From Klenkia brasiliensis (GTDB lineage Bacteria; Actinomycetota; Actinomycetes; Mycobacteriales; Geodermatophilaceae): a stretch of DNA of 64,000 nt. Shown piece after piece: positions 26,408 to 35,176 of the stretch. The notes below the pieces were generated by a model, which searched no databases, was not told the DNA's origin, and worked only from the letters and a program-made list of their open reading frames with translations. The stretch is from NCBI RefSeq assembly GCF_900100695.1, contig NZ_FNCF01000005.1:248001-312000 (forward strand), given 5' to 3'. How positions within the stretch are numbered: the first letter of the stretch is position 1; each line of letters begins with the position of its first letter. Position numbers and translations under genes: made by a program.

Positions 26408-27040
26408 TCACGCGCAGGCCGGGCGCAGCGCCGCCCGGGTGCGCGGTCCGGTGCCCAGCCGCTGGGCCTCGGCGAGGTGCGCGGGGGTGTCGACGTCGCG
26501 CCGCAGGCCCGGCCAGCCGCCGGGCAGGGCCACCGCCCCGGACGCCGTGTGCGCGGCCGCGGAGCCGGGCCCGAAGGCCGGCTCCAGGAGGCCGTCGGTG
26601 ACCGCCAGCAGCGTCGTCCCGGTGCCCTCGGCGTCGGCCACGAAGGACCGCCGGTGGGCGGCCGCGGCCCCCAGCGCGGCCGCGAGCTCGTCCGCGCGCA
26701 GCGCGGGCAGGTCCGAGTGCAGGGTCGCCACCAGCGGGTTCCCGGCGGCGGCGGCGCCGTGGCGGAGGGCGGCGTCCAGCCCCCCGGCCGGCGGGTCGGC
26801 CAGCACCCGGGCACCGGCCGCGGCGGCCACCGCCGCGGCGCGCGGGTCGTCGGTGACCACCCAGGCCGAGCCCACCGCGGCGCAGCCGGCCACCGCGTCG
26901 AGGGTGTCGCCCAGCATGGCCAGCACCAGGTCCTCGTGGGCAGCGCGGGTGCCGGTCGGGCCGAGCCGGGTCTTCGCCACGGCCAGCCGCTTGGCGGGGA
27001 CGACGACCGACCAGCGCTGCACGTCCCCACGCTCCCACAC
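26408..27040 (-). CDS. cofC: 2-phospho-L-lactate / phosphoenolpyruvate guanylyltransferase
   Basis: 210 residues. FbiD/CofC activates PEP or 2-phospholactate with GTP at the start of coenzyme F420 synthesis. Seen: [19 protein letters not shown] near residue 10, [57 protein letters not shown], and [16 protein letters not shown] near the end. The start could also be GTG 27022, which has a GGGGA-type site upstream. No other F420 gene is nearby, as in mycobacteria where this gene also sits alone beside ppk. Confidence 0.92.
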   Translation of the reverse strand: MWERGDVQRWSVVVPAKRLAVAKTRLGPTGTRAAHEDLVLAMLGDTLDAVAGCAAVGSAWVVTDDPRAAAVAAAAGARVLADPPAGGLDAALRHGAAAAGNPLVATLHSDLPALRADELAAALGAAAAHRRSFVADAEGTGTTLLAVTDGLLEPAFGPGSAAAHTASGAVALPGGWPGLRRDVDTPAHLAEAQRLGTGPRTRAALRPACA

Positions 27041-27092
27041 GGTGCCGGGTGAACTGTGGGTGAACGCCCTCGCCCCCGGCCCGACCAGGCCC

Positions 27093-27098
27093 TACGGT
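27093..27098 (+). promoter_or_regulatory. -10 hexamer TACGGT (leaderless type)
   Basis: TACGGT lies 6 nt before ATG 27105 of the small membrane protein gene. Confidence 0.5.
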
Positions 27099-27104
27099 GC
27101 GCCC

Positions 27105-27284
27105 ATGGTGGCTGCGGTCGTCGTCCTGGTGGTGGTCGCGCTGGTCGCCCTGCTGGTCCGGGGACTGCGGCGGCGCCGCGCCGGCTTCTACGCCGTCGAC
27201 CCCGGGGCGTCGCCGGGCGACGCCCGGGGCGCGGTCAACCGCCACTCCTGGATGCTGGGCGGGGGAGGCGGCGGGGGCGGCTGA
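27105..27284 (+). CDS. 59-residue single-helix membrane protein, function unknown
   Basis: The N-terminal helix [20 protein letters not shown] is followed by RRRR, then [32 protein letters not shown]. Positive-inside rule puts the N-terminus outside. It is supported as a real gene by the TACGGT box 6 nt before the ATG, G/C third-position bias, and a gap otherwise unexplained between cofC and the acyltransferase. The poly-Gly end is unusual. I recognise no family. Confidence 0.65.
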   Translation: MVAAVVVLVVVALVALLVRGLRRRRAGFYAVDPGASPGDARGAVNRHSWMLGGGGGGGG

Positions 27285-27328
27285 GCCGCGCGGCGCGGGT
27301 TGCTGCCGGTCGGTGCGGGGGAACGGGG

Positions 27329-27334
27329 CAGACT
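27329..27334 (+). promoter_or_regulatory. -10-like hexamer CAGACT before acyltransferase gene
   Basis: CAGACT ends 6 nt before GTG 27341, the leaderless spacing. It differs from TANNNT at the first base. Confidence 0.4.
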
Positions 27335-27340
27335 GACCGG

Positions 27341-28141
27341 GTGGATTCCGACGTCGCCCCGGGCAGCCGGTGGCCGCGCCGGCGGTGGCGGCCGCGCCCA
27401 CCGCTGACCTGGTCGCTGCGGATGTGCCTGTACGTGGTCTGGCCGGTCGCGGGCCTGCTCTACGACCTCCGGCTGCGGCACGCCGAGCGGATCCCGGCCA
27501 CCGGCGGCGTCCTGGTGGTCGCCAACCACGTGTCGGTGCTGGACCCGCTGGCCTGCGCGATGCTGCTCTACGACGCCGGCCGCGTGCCCCGGTTCCTCGC
27601 CAAGGACGCGGTGTTCAAGGGCCTGGCCGGCACCATCCTGCGGTCGGCCGGCCAGATCCCGGTGCACCGCGGCACCTCCGCGGCGCAGAGCTCCATGCGG
27701 GCCGCCGAGCAGGCGCTGGCCGACGGCGAGGCCGTGGTGATCTACCCCGAGGGCTCGGTCACCCGCGACCCCGACTGGTGGCCCATGCAGCCGCGCACCG
27801 GCGCCGCGCGCCTGGCGCTGACCAGCGACGCCGTCGTCGTCCCGCTGGCGCAGTGGGGCCCGCAGCGGGTGCACGACTACCACACCAAGCAGCTGCACCT
27901 GCGGCTGCGCACCCGGGCCGACTACCTGGTCGGGGAGCCGGTCGACCTCTCCGACCTGCGCGCCCAGGTGCGCGAGGGCCGGCCGATCACCGCCGACCTG
28001 CTGCGCGAGGCCACCGACCGGATGATGGGCCGGGTCCGCGCCCAGCTGGGCGAGGTCCGCGGCACCACCCCGCCGGTGGCGGTGCACCCGCGGCCGGGCC
28101 GCACCGCGGGCGACCTGCCCGGGTCGGCGGGCGCCGCGTGA
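27341..28141 (+). CDS. 1-acylglycerol-3-phosphate O-acyltransferase family (PlsC-like)
   Basis: 266 residues. Lysophospholipid acyltransferase fold: hydrophobic segment at about 30-45, the NHVSVLDPL box with catalytic His63 and Asp68 (HX4D), [19 protein letters not shown] and [10 protein letters not shown]. Acylates lysophosphatidate or a related acceptor at the membrane. It is first in an operon with gpsA (GTGA overlap), which supplies glycerol 3-phosphate, a coherent phospholipid pairing. The C-terminus is a Pro/Arg-rich tail. Confidence 0.92.
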   Translation: MDSDVAPGSRWPRRRWRPRPPLTWSLRMCLYVVWPVAGLLYDLRLRHAERIPATGGVLVVANHVSVLDPLACAMLLYDAGRVPRFLAKDAVFKGLAGTILRSAGQIPVHRGTSAAQSSMRAAEQALADGEAVVIYPEGSVTRDPDWWPMQPRTGAARLALTSDAVVVPLAQWGPQRVHDYHTKQLHLRLRTRADYLVGEPVDLSDLRAQVREGRPITADLLREATDRMMGRVRAQLGEVRGTTPPVAVHPRPGRTAGDLPGSAGAA

Positions 28142-29145
28142 CCCGCGCCGTGGCCCGGGCGGCGGTGCTCAGCGCGGGCAGCTGGGGGACGACGTTCGCC
28201 AAGGTGCTCGCCGACGCCGGCTCCGAGGTCACCCTCTTCGCCCGACGGCCCGAGCTCGCCGCCGCGATCACCGCCGACCGGGAGAACGCCGACTACCTGC
28301 CCGGCGTCCGGCTGCCCGACGGCGTCACCGCCACCGACGACGCCGCCCGGGCCCTGGACGGCGCGGACCTGGTGGTGCTGTCGATCCCGTCGCAGTCGCT
28401 GCGCGAGAACCTCGCCGACTGGGCCCACCTGGTGCCCGCCGACGCCACCCTGCTGTCGCTCATGAAGGGCATCGAGCTGGGCACCACGCGGCGGATGAGC
28501 GAGGTGGTCTGCGAGGTCACCGGCGCCCACCCCGACCGGGTCGCGGTGCTCAGCGGGCCCAACCTGGCCCGCGAGATCGCCGAGGAGCAGCCCTCGGCGA
28601 CGGTCATCGCCTGCGCCGACACCGACCGGGCCGAGGCCCTGCAGGCCGCCTGCCACACCCGCTACTTCCGGCCCTACACCAACCCCGACGTCGTGGGCTG
28701 CGAGCTGGGCGGGGCGGTGAAGAACGTCATCGCGCTGGCCGCCGGCGTGGCCGAGGGGCTCGGGTTCGGCGACAACACCCGGGCCTCCCTGATCACCCGC
28801 GGGCTCGCCGAGACCGCCCGGCTGGGCCAGGCGCTGGGCGCGGACCCGCTGACCTTCGCCGGGCTGGCCGGGCTGGGCGACCTGGTCGCGACCTGCTCCT
28901 CCCCGCTGTCGCGCAACCGCACGTTCGGCGAGCACCTGGGCCGGGGGATGAGCATCGAGGAGACGGTGGCGGCGACCCGGCAGACCGCCGAGGGCGTGAA
29001 GTCCTGCCGCTCGGTGCTGGACCTGGCCCAGGCCCACGGGGTCGACGTGCCCATCACCGAGGCCGTCGTCCGGGTGTGCCATGAGGGGGAGTCACCGGTG
29101 CAGATGGTGCGGGAGATCATGAGCCGGGAGGCCAAGAGTGAGTGA
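28138..29145 (+). CDS. gpsA: Glycerol-3-phosphate dehydrogenase [NAD(P)+]
   Basis: 335 residues. Reduces dihydroxyacetone phosphate to glycerol 3-phosphate for phospholipids. The cofactor motif [17 protein letters not shown] at the N-terminus is GxGxxG-like with Ser/Ala replacing the first Gly. Also [78 protein letters not shown] with catalytic Lys, and [15 protein letters not shown]. It overlaps the acyltransferase (GTGA) and the next gene by 8 bp. Confidence 0.96.
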   Translation: MTRAVARAAVLSAGSWGTTFAKVLADAGSEVTLFARRPELAAAITADRENADYLPGVRLPDGVTATDDAARALDGADLVVLSIPSQSLRENLADWAHLVPADATLLSLMKGIELGTTRRMSEVVCEVTGAHPDRVAVLSGPNLAREIAEEQPSATVIACADTDRAEALQAACHTRYFRPYTNPDVVGCELGGAVKNVIALAAGVAEGLGFGDNTRASLITRGLAETARLGQALGADPLTFAGLAGLGDLVATCSSPLSRNRTFGEHLGRGMSIEETVAATRQTAEGVKSCRSVLDLAQAHGVDVPITEAVVRVCHEGESPVQMVREIMSREAKSE

Positions 29146-30271
29146 GCTCGGCGACGGCACGCGGGTCGTGCGCGGCGGCGACGAGCCGGTCACCCCGGGG
29201 GCCCCGCTGCGGCCCTCGCCGGTGTTCGCCGCCCCGTACCACCTGGCCGAGGACCCCTACGCGACCGACTTCTACGCCCGGCCCGGCCACCCCACGCTGC
29301 GGGTGCTCGAGCGCGCGGTCGGGGACCTCGACGGCGGGGAGTGCCTGGTCTTCGCCACCGGCATGGCCGCCATCAGCGCCGCCGTCCTGGCCGTGGCCGG
29401 GGCGGGCGACCGGGTCGTGGTCCCCAGCGACGGCTACTACCAGACCCGGGCGTTCGGCGAGGGCGAGCTGACCCGGTTCGGCATCGAGGTGCAGCAGGTC
29501 CCGACGCTGCAGATCGCCGAGGTCGCCGCCCGCGGTGACCTCGACGGCGCGGCGTTCGTGCTGCTGGAGACGCCGTCCAACCCCGAGCTCGACGTCTGCG
29601 ACATCGCCGCCGTCGCCGCCGCCACCCAGGCCTCCGGTGCCGTGCTCGCGGTCGACAACACCACCGCGACCCCGCTCGGGCAGCGGCCGCTCGCGCTCGG
29701 CGCGGACCTGGTGCTGGCTGCCGACACCAAGGCCCTGACCGGCCACAGCGACCTGCTCATGGGGCACGTCAGCGCCGCGCGCACCGAGCGGGGGCGGGCG
29801 CTGCACACCCGCATCAAGGCCTGGCGCGACCGCACCGGCAACGGCCCGGGCGCCTTCGACGCCTGGCTGGCGCACCGGTCGCTGTCGACGCTGGACCTGC
29901 GGCTGGCCCGCCAGGCCACCACCGCGGCCGCCGTCGCCGACCTGCTCGCCGACCACCCGGCGGTCACCGGCGTCCGCTGGCCGGGTCGGCCCGGGGACCC
30001 CTCCTTCGAGCTGGCGTCCCGGCAGATGCTGCGGATGAACGGGGTGGTGTCGGCGACCCTGGCCGACGAGGCCGCGGTGCACGCCCTGGTGCGGGCCAGC
30101 GACCTCTGGCTGGCCGCGACCAGCTTCGGCGGCGTGCACTCCACCGTCGACCGCCGCGCGCAGTGGGGCGGGGACGCCGTCGCCGAGGGGTTCGTGCGGT
30201 TCTCCTGCGGCATCGAGGACACCGCGGACGTGGTCGCCGACCTCGCCCGCGCGCTGGACACGCTGGTCTGA
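29138..30271 (+). CDS. Cys/Met-metabolism PLP-dependent lyase (cystathionine gamma-lyase-like)
   Basis: 377 residues, fold-type I PLP enzyme. Seen: [91 protein letters not shown] with the PLP Lys in ADTKALTGH, and a C-terminal RFSCGIED. It belongs to the cystathionine gamma-lyase/synthase clan; exact reaction not decidable. GTG 29138 lies within the gpsA 3' end and the start has no good ribosome-binding site, implying coupling. In mycobacteria a similar gene also sits by gpsA. Confidence 0.9.
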   Translation: MSELGDGTRVVRGGDEPVTPGAPLRPSPVFAAPYHLAEDPYATDFYARPGHPTLRVLERAVGDLDGGECLVFATGMAAISAAVLAVAGAGDRVVVPSDGYYQTRAFGEGELTRFGIEVQQVPTLQIAEVAARGDLDGAAFVLLETPSNPELDVCDIAAVAAATQASGAVLAVDNTTATPLGQRPLALGADLVLAADTKALTGHSDLLMGHVSAARTERGRALHTRIKAWRDRTGNGPGAFDAWLAHRSLSTLDLRLARQATTAAAVADLLADHPAVTGVRWPGRPGDPSFELASRQMLRMNGVVSATLADEAAVHALVRASDLWLAATSFGGVHSTVDRRAQWGGDAVAEGFVRFSCGIEDTADVVADLARALDTLV

Positions 30272-30281
30272 CCCGGCCCGA

Positions 30282-30287
30282 TAGGGT
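30282..30287 (+). promoter_or_regulatory. -10 hexamer TAGGGT of ddl (leaderless type)
   Basis: TAGGGT ends 8 nt before ATG 30296, so the predicted mRNA begins at the start codon. Confidence 0.55.
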
Positions 30288-30295
30288 CGCCTGCG

Positions 30296-31411
30296 ATGAC
30301 CGAGACACGCAGGACCAGGGTCGCCGTCGTCTTCGGTGGACGGAGCGCGGAGCACGCCATCTCGTGCGTGTCCGCGGGCAGCGTGATGGCGGCGCTGGAC
30401 CCCGCCCGCTACGAGGTGGTGCCGGTCGGCATCACCCGCGAGGGCGGCTGGGTGCTGCACGACGGCGGGCCACTGGCCATCGAGGGCGGCCGGCTGCCCG
30501 AGGTCACCGGCGGGACGGCGGTCTCCCTGGTGGGCGACCCGGGCGGGCGCGGCCTGTCGGTGCTCGAACCCGGCGAGGCCTTCGGCCGGCTGACCGACGT
30601 CGACGTCGTGTTCCCCGTGCTGCACGGGGCCTACGGCGAGGACGGCACCATCCAGGGCCTGCTGGAGATGAGCGGCCTGCCCTACGTCGGCTCGGGCGTG
30701 TTCGCCTCCGCGGCGAGCATGGACAAGGAGTTCACCAAGAAGCTGCTCACCGCCGCCGGCATCGAGCAGGGCGACCACGTCGTGCTGCGCGACGCCGCCG
30801 GCGCGCTGACCACGGACCCGGCGGCGCTGACCCAGGAGCACCGCGACCGGCTGGGCCTGCCGGTGTTCGTCAAGCCCTCCCGCGCCGGCTCCAGCATCGG
30901 CATCACCAAGGTCGCCGACTGGGCCGACTTCGACGCCGCCGTGGCCACCGCCGCCGCGGTCGACACCAAGGTCGTGGTCGAGGCCGCCGTCCCGGGCCGC
31001 GAGGTGGAGTGCGGGGTGCTCGCCGGTGTCGGCGGCGGGCTGCCCGAGACCAGCCTGCCCGCCGAGATCCGGCTGCGCGCGGGCGTCGACTGGTACGACT
31101 TCGACGCGAAGTACCTCGACGACGCGGTGGACTTCGACGTCCCCGCCGACCTCACCCCCGAGCAGACGGCCGCGGTGCAGGAGGTCTCCCGCCGGGCGTT
31201 CCTGGCGCTGGACTGCCGGGGGCTGGCCCGGGTCGACTTCTTCCTGGGCACCGACCCGGCCACCGGTGCCGACCGGCTGGTCGTCAACGAGGTCAACACC
31301 ATGCCCGGCTTCACCCCCATCTCGATGTTCCCGCGGATGTGGGCCGCCTCCGGCGTGGACTACCCGACGCTGGTCGACCGGCTGGTGGCCGGCGCGCTGG
31401 CCGAGGGGTGA
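30296..31411 (+). CDS. ddl: D-alanine--D-alanine ligase
   Basis: 371 residues. Joins two D-Ala with ATP for peptidoglycan. ATP-grasp motifs: [84 protein letters not shown], and [20 protein letters not shown] with the Mg2+-binding Glu/Asn. Its own leaderless-type promoter separates it from the preceding lyase gene by 25 bp. Its stop overlaps the next gene (GTGA). Confidence 0.97.
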   Translation: MTETRRTRVAVVFGGRSAEHAISCVSAGSVMAALDPARYEVVPVGITREGGWVLHDGGPLAIEGGRLPEVTGGTAVSLVGDPGGRGLSVLEPGEAFGRLTDVDVVFPVLHGAYGEDGTIQGLLEMSGLPYVGSGVFASAASMDKEFTKKLLTAAGIEQGDHVVLRDAAGALTTDPAALTQEHRDRLGLPVFVKPSRAGSSIGITKVADWADFDAAVATAAAVDTKVVVEAAVPGREVECGVLAGVGGGLPETSLPAEIRLRAGVDWYDFDAKYLDDAVDFDVPADLTPEQTAAVQEVSRRAFLALDCRGLARVDFFLGTDPATGADRLVVNEVNTMPGFTPISMFPRMWAASGVDYPTLVDRLVAGALAEG

Positions 31412-32052
31412 GCCCCTCCCGCGGCCTCCTGGTGCTGGTGTCGCTGGCCTCGCTGACGGGCTGCTCGGACGCGGTGCCCGGCTCGGCGACCTCGGCCGCC
31501 ACCGCGGACGTGGGCCCGCTGCCCGGCGCCGTCGACGGCCTCGGCGACCTGGTCGTCACCGACGTGCCGTCGGGGCGGCCCCAGGTGCCCGACGACGAGC
31601 TGGACCCGCCCGCCGGCCCCAAGTCCCTGGCCGACGTCGCCGGCTACGCCGAGGACGCCGACCGCGAGGAGCAGGTGCTCACCGAGTACGGCTACCGCTG
31701 GGGGTGGGAGCGCTTCTGGGGCGCCGACGAGGACCTGACGTCGGTCTTCGTCGACCAGTTCGAGGGCCCGGACGGCGCGGCCTCCTACGCCGACGACCTG
31801 GCCCGCAACGACACCGATTACTACGGCGGCAACCCCGACCGCGACCCCGAGCACCTGCCCGACGGCTGCGCGACGCTGACCGTCGAGGACCCCGCCGAGG
31901 ACACCCGGCTGACCGGGCCGGCCGCGTTCGCCTGGTGCGCGCACGGCCCGTTCACCGTCTCGGTCGCGGTCGTCTCCGCCGACACCGAGGACGCGCTCGC
32001 CCAGGTCGACGACCTCGTCGACCAGCAGCTGCAGCGCCTGCCCCGCGGCTGA
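31408..32052 (+). CDS. Lipoprotein of unknown function
   Basis: 214 residues. Signal sequence with lipobox LTGC (Cys19), then a Ser/Ala/Thr linker. The mature part is acidic ([47 protein letters not shown]) with conserved-looking Cys pair in GCATLTV and AWCAHGP that could form a disulfide. It probably sits on the outer face of the membrane. Coupled to ddl by GTGA. I do not recognise a family. Confidence 0.82.
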   Translation: MSPSRGLLVLVSLASLTGCSDAVPGSATSAATADVGPLPGAVDGLGDLVVTDVPSGRPQVPDDELDPPAGPKSLADVAGYAEDADREEQVLTEYGYRWGWERFWGADEDLTSVFVDQFEGPDGAASYADDLARNDTDYYGGNPDRDPEHLPDGCATLTVEDPAEDTRLTGPAAFAWCAHGPFTVSVAVVSADTEDALAQVDDLVDQQLQRLPRG

Positions 32053-32062
32053 CCCCACCCAC

Positions 32063-32143
32063 CCGGTCACCCCGCAGCGGTGCGGTCACCTGGCGCGCAC
32101 CCGGTCAGGTGGCAGCGATGCGGTCGGTGCACGCGGTGACCGG
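32063..32143. other. Structured convergent intergenic segment
   Basis: CCGGTCACC (32063-32071) is an exact inverted match to GGTGACCGG (32135-32143), with further related copies in between (GCGGTCACC, CCGGTCAGG). It lies between the lipoprotein gene and the convergent ychJ-like gene. It could be a large hairpin or clustered sites; I favour a weak terminator function without strong support. Confidence 0.35.
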
Positions 32144-32188
32144 ATGGCTGGGCGGTGACCGCCTGCCCGCGCGCCGACCGGGCCGGGC

Positions 32189-32572
32189 TCAGGCGGTGGT
32201 GACGCCGTCCAGGTACACCCAGCGGCCCTCGACCCGGGTGAAGCGGCTGCGCTCCTGCTGGGCGCCCGCCTCGCCGTCGCGCCGGTAGGAGGCGCGGAAC
32301 TCCACCACGCCCTCGGCGGCCAGCAGCCCGCCGCCCTCGACCGCCAGGATCTCCAGGCCGGTCCAGCGGGTGTCGTCGTCCAGCTCCAGGTCGGCCGGGC
32401 GGGTGCGCGGGTGCCACGTGGCCAGCAGGTAGGCGGCGTCGCCGACGGCGAAGGCGCTGTACCGGGACCGCATCAGCGCCTCGGCGGAGGGTGCGGCGGC
32501 ACCGGCGTGCACCGGGCCGCAGCACTCGTCGTAGGTCAGCCCCGTGCCGCACGGGCAGCGCCGCGGGCTCAT
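32189..32572 (-). CDS. YchJ/UPF0225-family protein with SEC-C motif
   Basis: 127 residues. The N-terminus RRCPCGTGLTYDECCGPVHAG is the SEC-C zinc-binding motif (C-x-C...CC), followed by the YchJ core SAEALMRSRYSAFAVGDAAYLLATWHPRTRP of the NTF2-like fold. Function is not established in the family. The ATG overlaps the DUF3515 stop (ATGA), so it is third in a minus-strand AsnC-DUF3515-ychJ set. Confidence 0.9.
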   Translation of the reverse strand: MSPRRCPCGTGLTYDECCGPVHAGAAAPSAEALMRSRYSAFAVGDAAYLLATWHPRTRPADLELDDDTRWTGLEILAVEGGGLLAAEGVVEFRASYRRDGEAGAQQERSRFTRVEGRWVYLDGVTTA

Positions 32573-33336
32573 CCGGCGGGCTGCGGCTCGGTGAACGGGA
32601 TCGTCGCGGCGATGGTGGGGCTGAGGGCGGTGACCAGGGCAGCGTCGGTGCTCGACGGCACCGAGATCTGCACGGGCACCGTCCGGTCGACCCCGGTGAA
32701 CACGTTGACCGTCGGGTCGGTGGTGTCCACGAACCACTGCACGCCGTTGATCTCGATGAGCTGGGGGCCGCCGACGACGAAGCCTGCGGGGGCGTCGGCG
32801 CCGCAGACCAGCACCGACGCCGGGTCGCCCCAGGCGTAGACGTAGGGGGAGTCGGAGTCGACACGTCGACTCGTCTCCCCGACGACCTCCAGCGGCAGCT
32901 GGCTCATCAGCGCGGGGCAGGCGGCGTCGGCCTCGGGGGTGATCTCGGGGGTCTCGACCTCGACCGGGCTGTCGTCGCGCTGGCTGGGGGTGGCGCCGGA
33001 GACGTCGGCGACCGGGCCGTCGCCGGAGCCATCGTCCCCGCTGCCGGGGCCGAACAGCCGGATCAGCACGAGCAGCACCACGACCACCGGGACCGCGACC
33101 GCCGTCGCCACCAGCGCGGCGCGGCGGGTCGGGTCCGTCGTCCGGGGGGCCGGTGCCTCCCGTGCTTCCGTGGCCTCCGGTGCCTCCGGTGCCTCCGGTG
33201 CCTCCGGTGCCTCCGGTGCCTCCGGTGCCTCCGGTGCCTCCGGTGCCTCCGGTGCCTCCGGTGCCTCCGTGGCCTCCGGCGCCTCGTCGGGACCGGGGTC
33301 CGGCCCGTCGGGGGTGGTGCCCGGGTCGTTGCTCAG
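32569..33336 (-). CDS. DUF3515 membrane protein with (Glu-Ala-Pro)n repeat, probable CTG start
   Basis: 255 residues if it begins at CTG 33336; 180 if at GTG 33111. The in-frame stop is at 33372-33370, and no ATG, GTG or TTG occurs between it and 33111. CTG 33336 has GAGG 8 nt upstream. Predicted order: acidic start, 15 Glu-Ala-X triplets (residues 18-62), RTTDPTRRAAL, a membrane helix (VPVVVVLLVLIRLF), then the DUF3515 domain with LPLEVVGETSRRVDSDSPYVYAWGDP and VLVCG. Starting at GTG 33111 would drop the basic flank of the helix. DUF3515 genes commonly neighbour thiL in actinobacteria; function unknown. Confidence 0.8.
   Translation of the reverse strand: MSNDPGTTPDGPDPGPDEAPEATEAPEAPEAPEAPEAPEAPEAPEAPEAPEAPEATEAREAPAPRTTDPTRRAALVATAVAVPVVVVLLVLIRLFGPGSGDDGSGDGPVADVSGATPSQRDDSPVEVETPEITPEADAACPALMSQLPLEVVGETSRRVDSDSPYVYAWGDPASVLVCGADAPAGFVVGGPQLIEINGVQWFVDTTDPTVNVFTGVDRTVPVQISVPSSTDAALVTALSPTIAATIPFTEPQPAG
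33151..33285 (-). repeat. 9-bp tandem repeat encoding Glu-Ala-Pro triplets
   Basis: Fifteen 9-bp units in the minus-strand sense, ten of them identical GAGGCACCG (33178-33267) and the outer ones diverged (EAT, EAR). The unit is a multiple of three, so copy-number change would keep frame. Perfect central copies with decayed ends suggest recent slippage expansion. Confidence 0.92.
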
Positions 33337-33346
33337 GGGAGGGACC

Positions 33347-33580
33347 TCAGAGGTTGACGACCGGGCAGGTCAGGGTGCGGGTGATGCCGTCGACCGACTG
33401 CACCCGGGCCACGACCAGGCGGCCCAGCTCGTCGACCGAGCCGGCCTCGGCGCGGACGATGACGTCGTAGGGGCCGGTGACGTCCTCGGCCTTGGTGACG
33501 CCGGCGATGCCGCTGATGGTCTGGGCGACCGCGGCGGCCTTGCCGACCTCGGTCTGGATCAGGATGTAGGCGTGGACCAC
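33347..33580 (-). CDS. Single-domain Lrp/AsnC ligand-binding protein (RAM domain)
   Basis: 77 residues from GTG 33580, with GAGGAGG about 8 nt upstream. It has only the Lrp_AsnC C-terminal domain (AYILIQTEVGKAAAVAQTISGIAGVTKAEDVTGPYDVIVRAEAG), lacking the DNA-binding helix-turn-helix. Such stand-alone domains may bind amino acids or pair with full-length partners. Its stop overlaps the ribosome-binding site of the DUF3515 gene, so translation may be coupled. Divergent from thiL (83 bp). Confidence 0.9.
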   Translation of the reverse strand: MVHAYILIQTEVGKAAAVAQTISGIAGVTKAEDVTGPYDVIVRAEAGSVDELGRLVVARVQSVDGITRTLTCPVVNL

Positions 33581-33663
33581 AGCAGTTCCCTCCTCGGGCA
33601 GGACGTCGGCACCGCCGGTGGGCGGGCCGGACGGCAACGTACCCCAGCGCACCGGGGTGACCG

Positions 33664-34689
33664 GTGACGCGCCCCCGGCCGCACGGCCCCCGCACCGGCA
33701 CCGCCGACACCGTCGGGTCGGTCGGCGAGTTCGGCGTCATCGACCGGGTGGTCGCCCGGGCCGGCACGGCCGCCGCGGCCGAGGTCGGCCCCGGCGACGA
33801 CGCCGCGGTCGTGCGCGCCCCCGATGCCCGGGTGGTCGCCGCGTGCGACGTCCTGGTCGAGGGCCGGCACTTCCGGCGCGACTGGTCCTCGCCCGAGGAC
33901 GTCGGGCACAAGGCCGCCGCGGCGAACCTGGCCGACGTCGCCGCGATGGGCGCGGTGCCCACCGCGCTGCTGGTCGGCCTGGCCTGCCCCGCCGACACCC
34001 CCACCGCCTGGCTGGAGGGCGTGGCCACCGGCATGGCCGAGGAGTGCGCGCCGCACGGCGCCGCGGTGGTCGGCGGCGACACGGTCGCCAGCGCCCCCGG
34101 CAGCGACGCCGTGGTGCTGTCGGTGACCGCGCTCGGCGACCTGCAGGGCCGGGCGCCGGTCACCCGGGGCGGGGCCCGGCCGGGGGACGTCGTGGCGGTG
34201 GCCGGGCGGTTGGGCTGGTCGGCGTGCGGCTGGGCGGTGCTGCGCCGCGGGTTCACCTCCCCGCACGCCGCCGTCGCCGCGCACCGCCGTCCCGAGCCGC
34301 CCTACGCGGCCGGGCCGGCCGCCGCCGACGCCGGCGCCACCGCCATGTGCGACGTCAGCGACGGCCTGCTCGCCGATGCCGGGCACATCGCGGACGCCTC
34401 GGGCGTGGTGCTGCACCTGGACCGCGGCACGCTGGAGTCCTTCGTCGACCCGGCCGGGCCGCTGGCCCAGGTCGCCGCGGCGGTGGGCGGCAACCCGCTG
34501 GGCTGGGTGCTCACCGGTGGGGAGGACCACGCGCTGCTGGCCACCTTCCCGGCCGCGGCGGACCTGCCGGCCGGGTTCGTGCGCATCGGGGTGGTCGAGG
34601 ACGGCGCCCCCCGTGTGCTGGTCGACGGCGTCGGTGCCGCCGACGTCGCCGAGGGGCTGGGGGAGGGCGCCGGGCATGTCCACTTCTGA
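33664..34689 (+). CDS. thiL: Thiamine-monophosphate kinase
   Basis: 341 residues. Phosphorylates thiamine phosphate to thiamine diphosphate. PurM/AIR-synthase fold: GPGDDAAVV, VACDVLVEGRHFRRDWSSPEDVGHKAAAANLADVAAMGAVPTALLVGLACP, VVGGDTV, MCDVSDGLLADAGHIA and VLTGGEDHALLATFP. These match the Mg-ATP and substrate residues of ThiL. It starts a plus-strand operon; the acetyltransferase start lies inside its 3' end (14-bp overlap). Confidence 0.95.
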   Translation: MTRPRPHGPRTGTADTVGSVGEFGVIDRVVARAGTAAAAEVGPGDDAAVVRAPDARVVAACDVLVEGRHFRRDWSSPEDVGHKAAAANLADVAAMGAVPTALLVGLACPADTPTAWLEGVATGMAEECAPHGAAVVGGDTVASAPGSDAVVLSVTALGDLQGRAPVTRGGARPGDVVAVAGRLGWSACGWAVLRRGFTSPHAAVAAHRRPEPPYAAGPAAADAGATAMCDVSDGLLADAGHIADASGVVLHLDRGTLESFVDPAGPLAQVAAAVGGNPLGWVLTGGEDHALLATFPAAADLPAGFVRIGVVEDGAPRVLVDGVGAADVAEGLGEGAGHVHF

Positions 34690-35176
34690 GACCTCGACGC
34701 GGCTGGTGCTGCGGCCCGCCGGCTACGACGACCCGCAGGTGGCCGAGCTCGTCGAGGCCGTGCAGCAGGAGTACGTCGTCCGCTACGGCGGCCGCGACGC
34801 GATGGAGGTCGACCCGGCCGAGGTGCTGCCGCCGCGCGGCCTGCTGCTGGTGGCCGAGGTCGGCGGCCGGGCGGTGGGCTGCGGCGCCTGGCGGGTGCAC
34901 GCCCCGGGCACGGTGGAGGTCAAGCGGATGTACGTCGCGCCGCACGCCCGCCGTCAGGGTGTCGCGGAGACGGTGCTGTCCCGGCTGGAGGCCACCGCGG
35001 CCGCGGCCGGCCACCGGCGGGTGGTGCTCAACACCGGGGACAAGCAGCCCGAGGCGCTGGCGCTCTACGCGCGCGCCGGGTACACACCGGTCGCCGGGTA
35101 CGGCGTCTACGCCGACGCCCCCGGCGCGGTGTTCCTCGGCAAGCAGCTCGCCGTCGTCCCGGAGGAGGGGTCCTGA
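34676..35176 (+). CDS. GNAT-family N-acetyltransferase
   Basis: 166 residues. The acetyl-CoA motif A segment is VKRMYVAPHARRQGVAETVLSRLEATAAAAGHRRVVLNTG, then PEALALYARAGYTPVAGYG. Substrate unknown. ATG 34676 overlaps thiL; its stop shares one base with the ATG of the next gene, so thiL, this gene and the kinase-like gene are probably one transcript. Confidence 0.88.
   Translation: MSTSETSTRLVLRPAGYDDPQVAELVEAVQQEYVVRYGGRDAMEVDPAEVLPPRGLLLVAEVGGRAVGCGAWRVHAPGTVEVKRMYVAPHARRQGVAETVLSRLEATAAAAGHRRVVLNTGDKQPEALALYARAGYTPVAGYGVYADAPGAVFLGKQLAVVPEEGS

Noticed and set aside
33178-33267. Regular 9-bp repeats considered as a CRISPR-like or regulatory array
   Set aside because: No spacers; the unit is in frame with the DUF3515 gene and encodes Glu-Ala-Pro.
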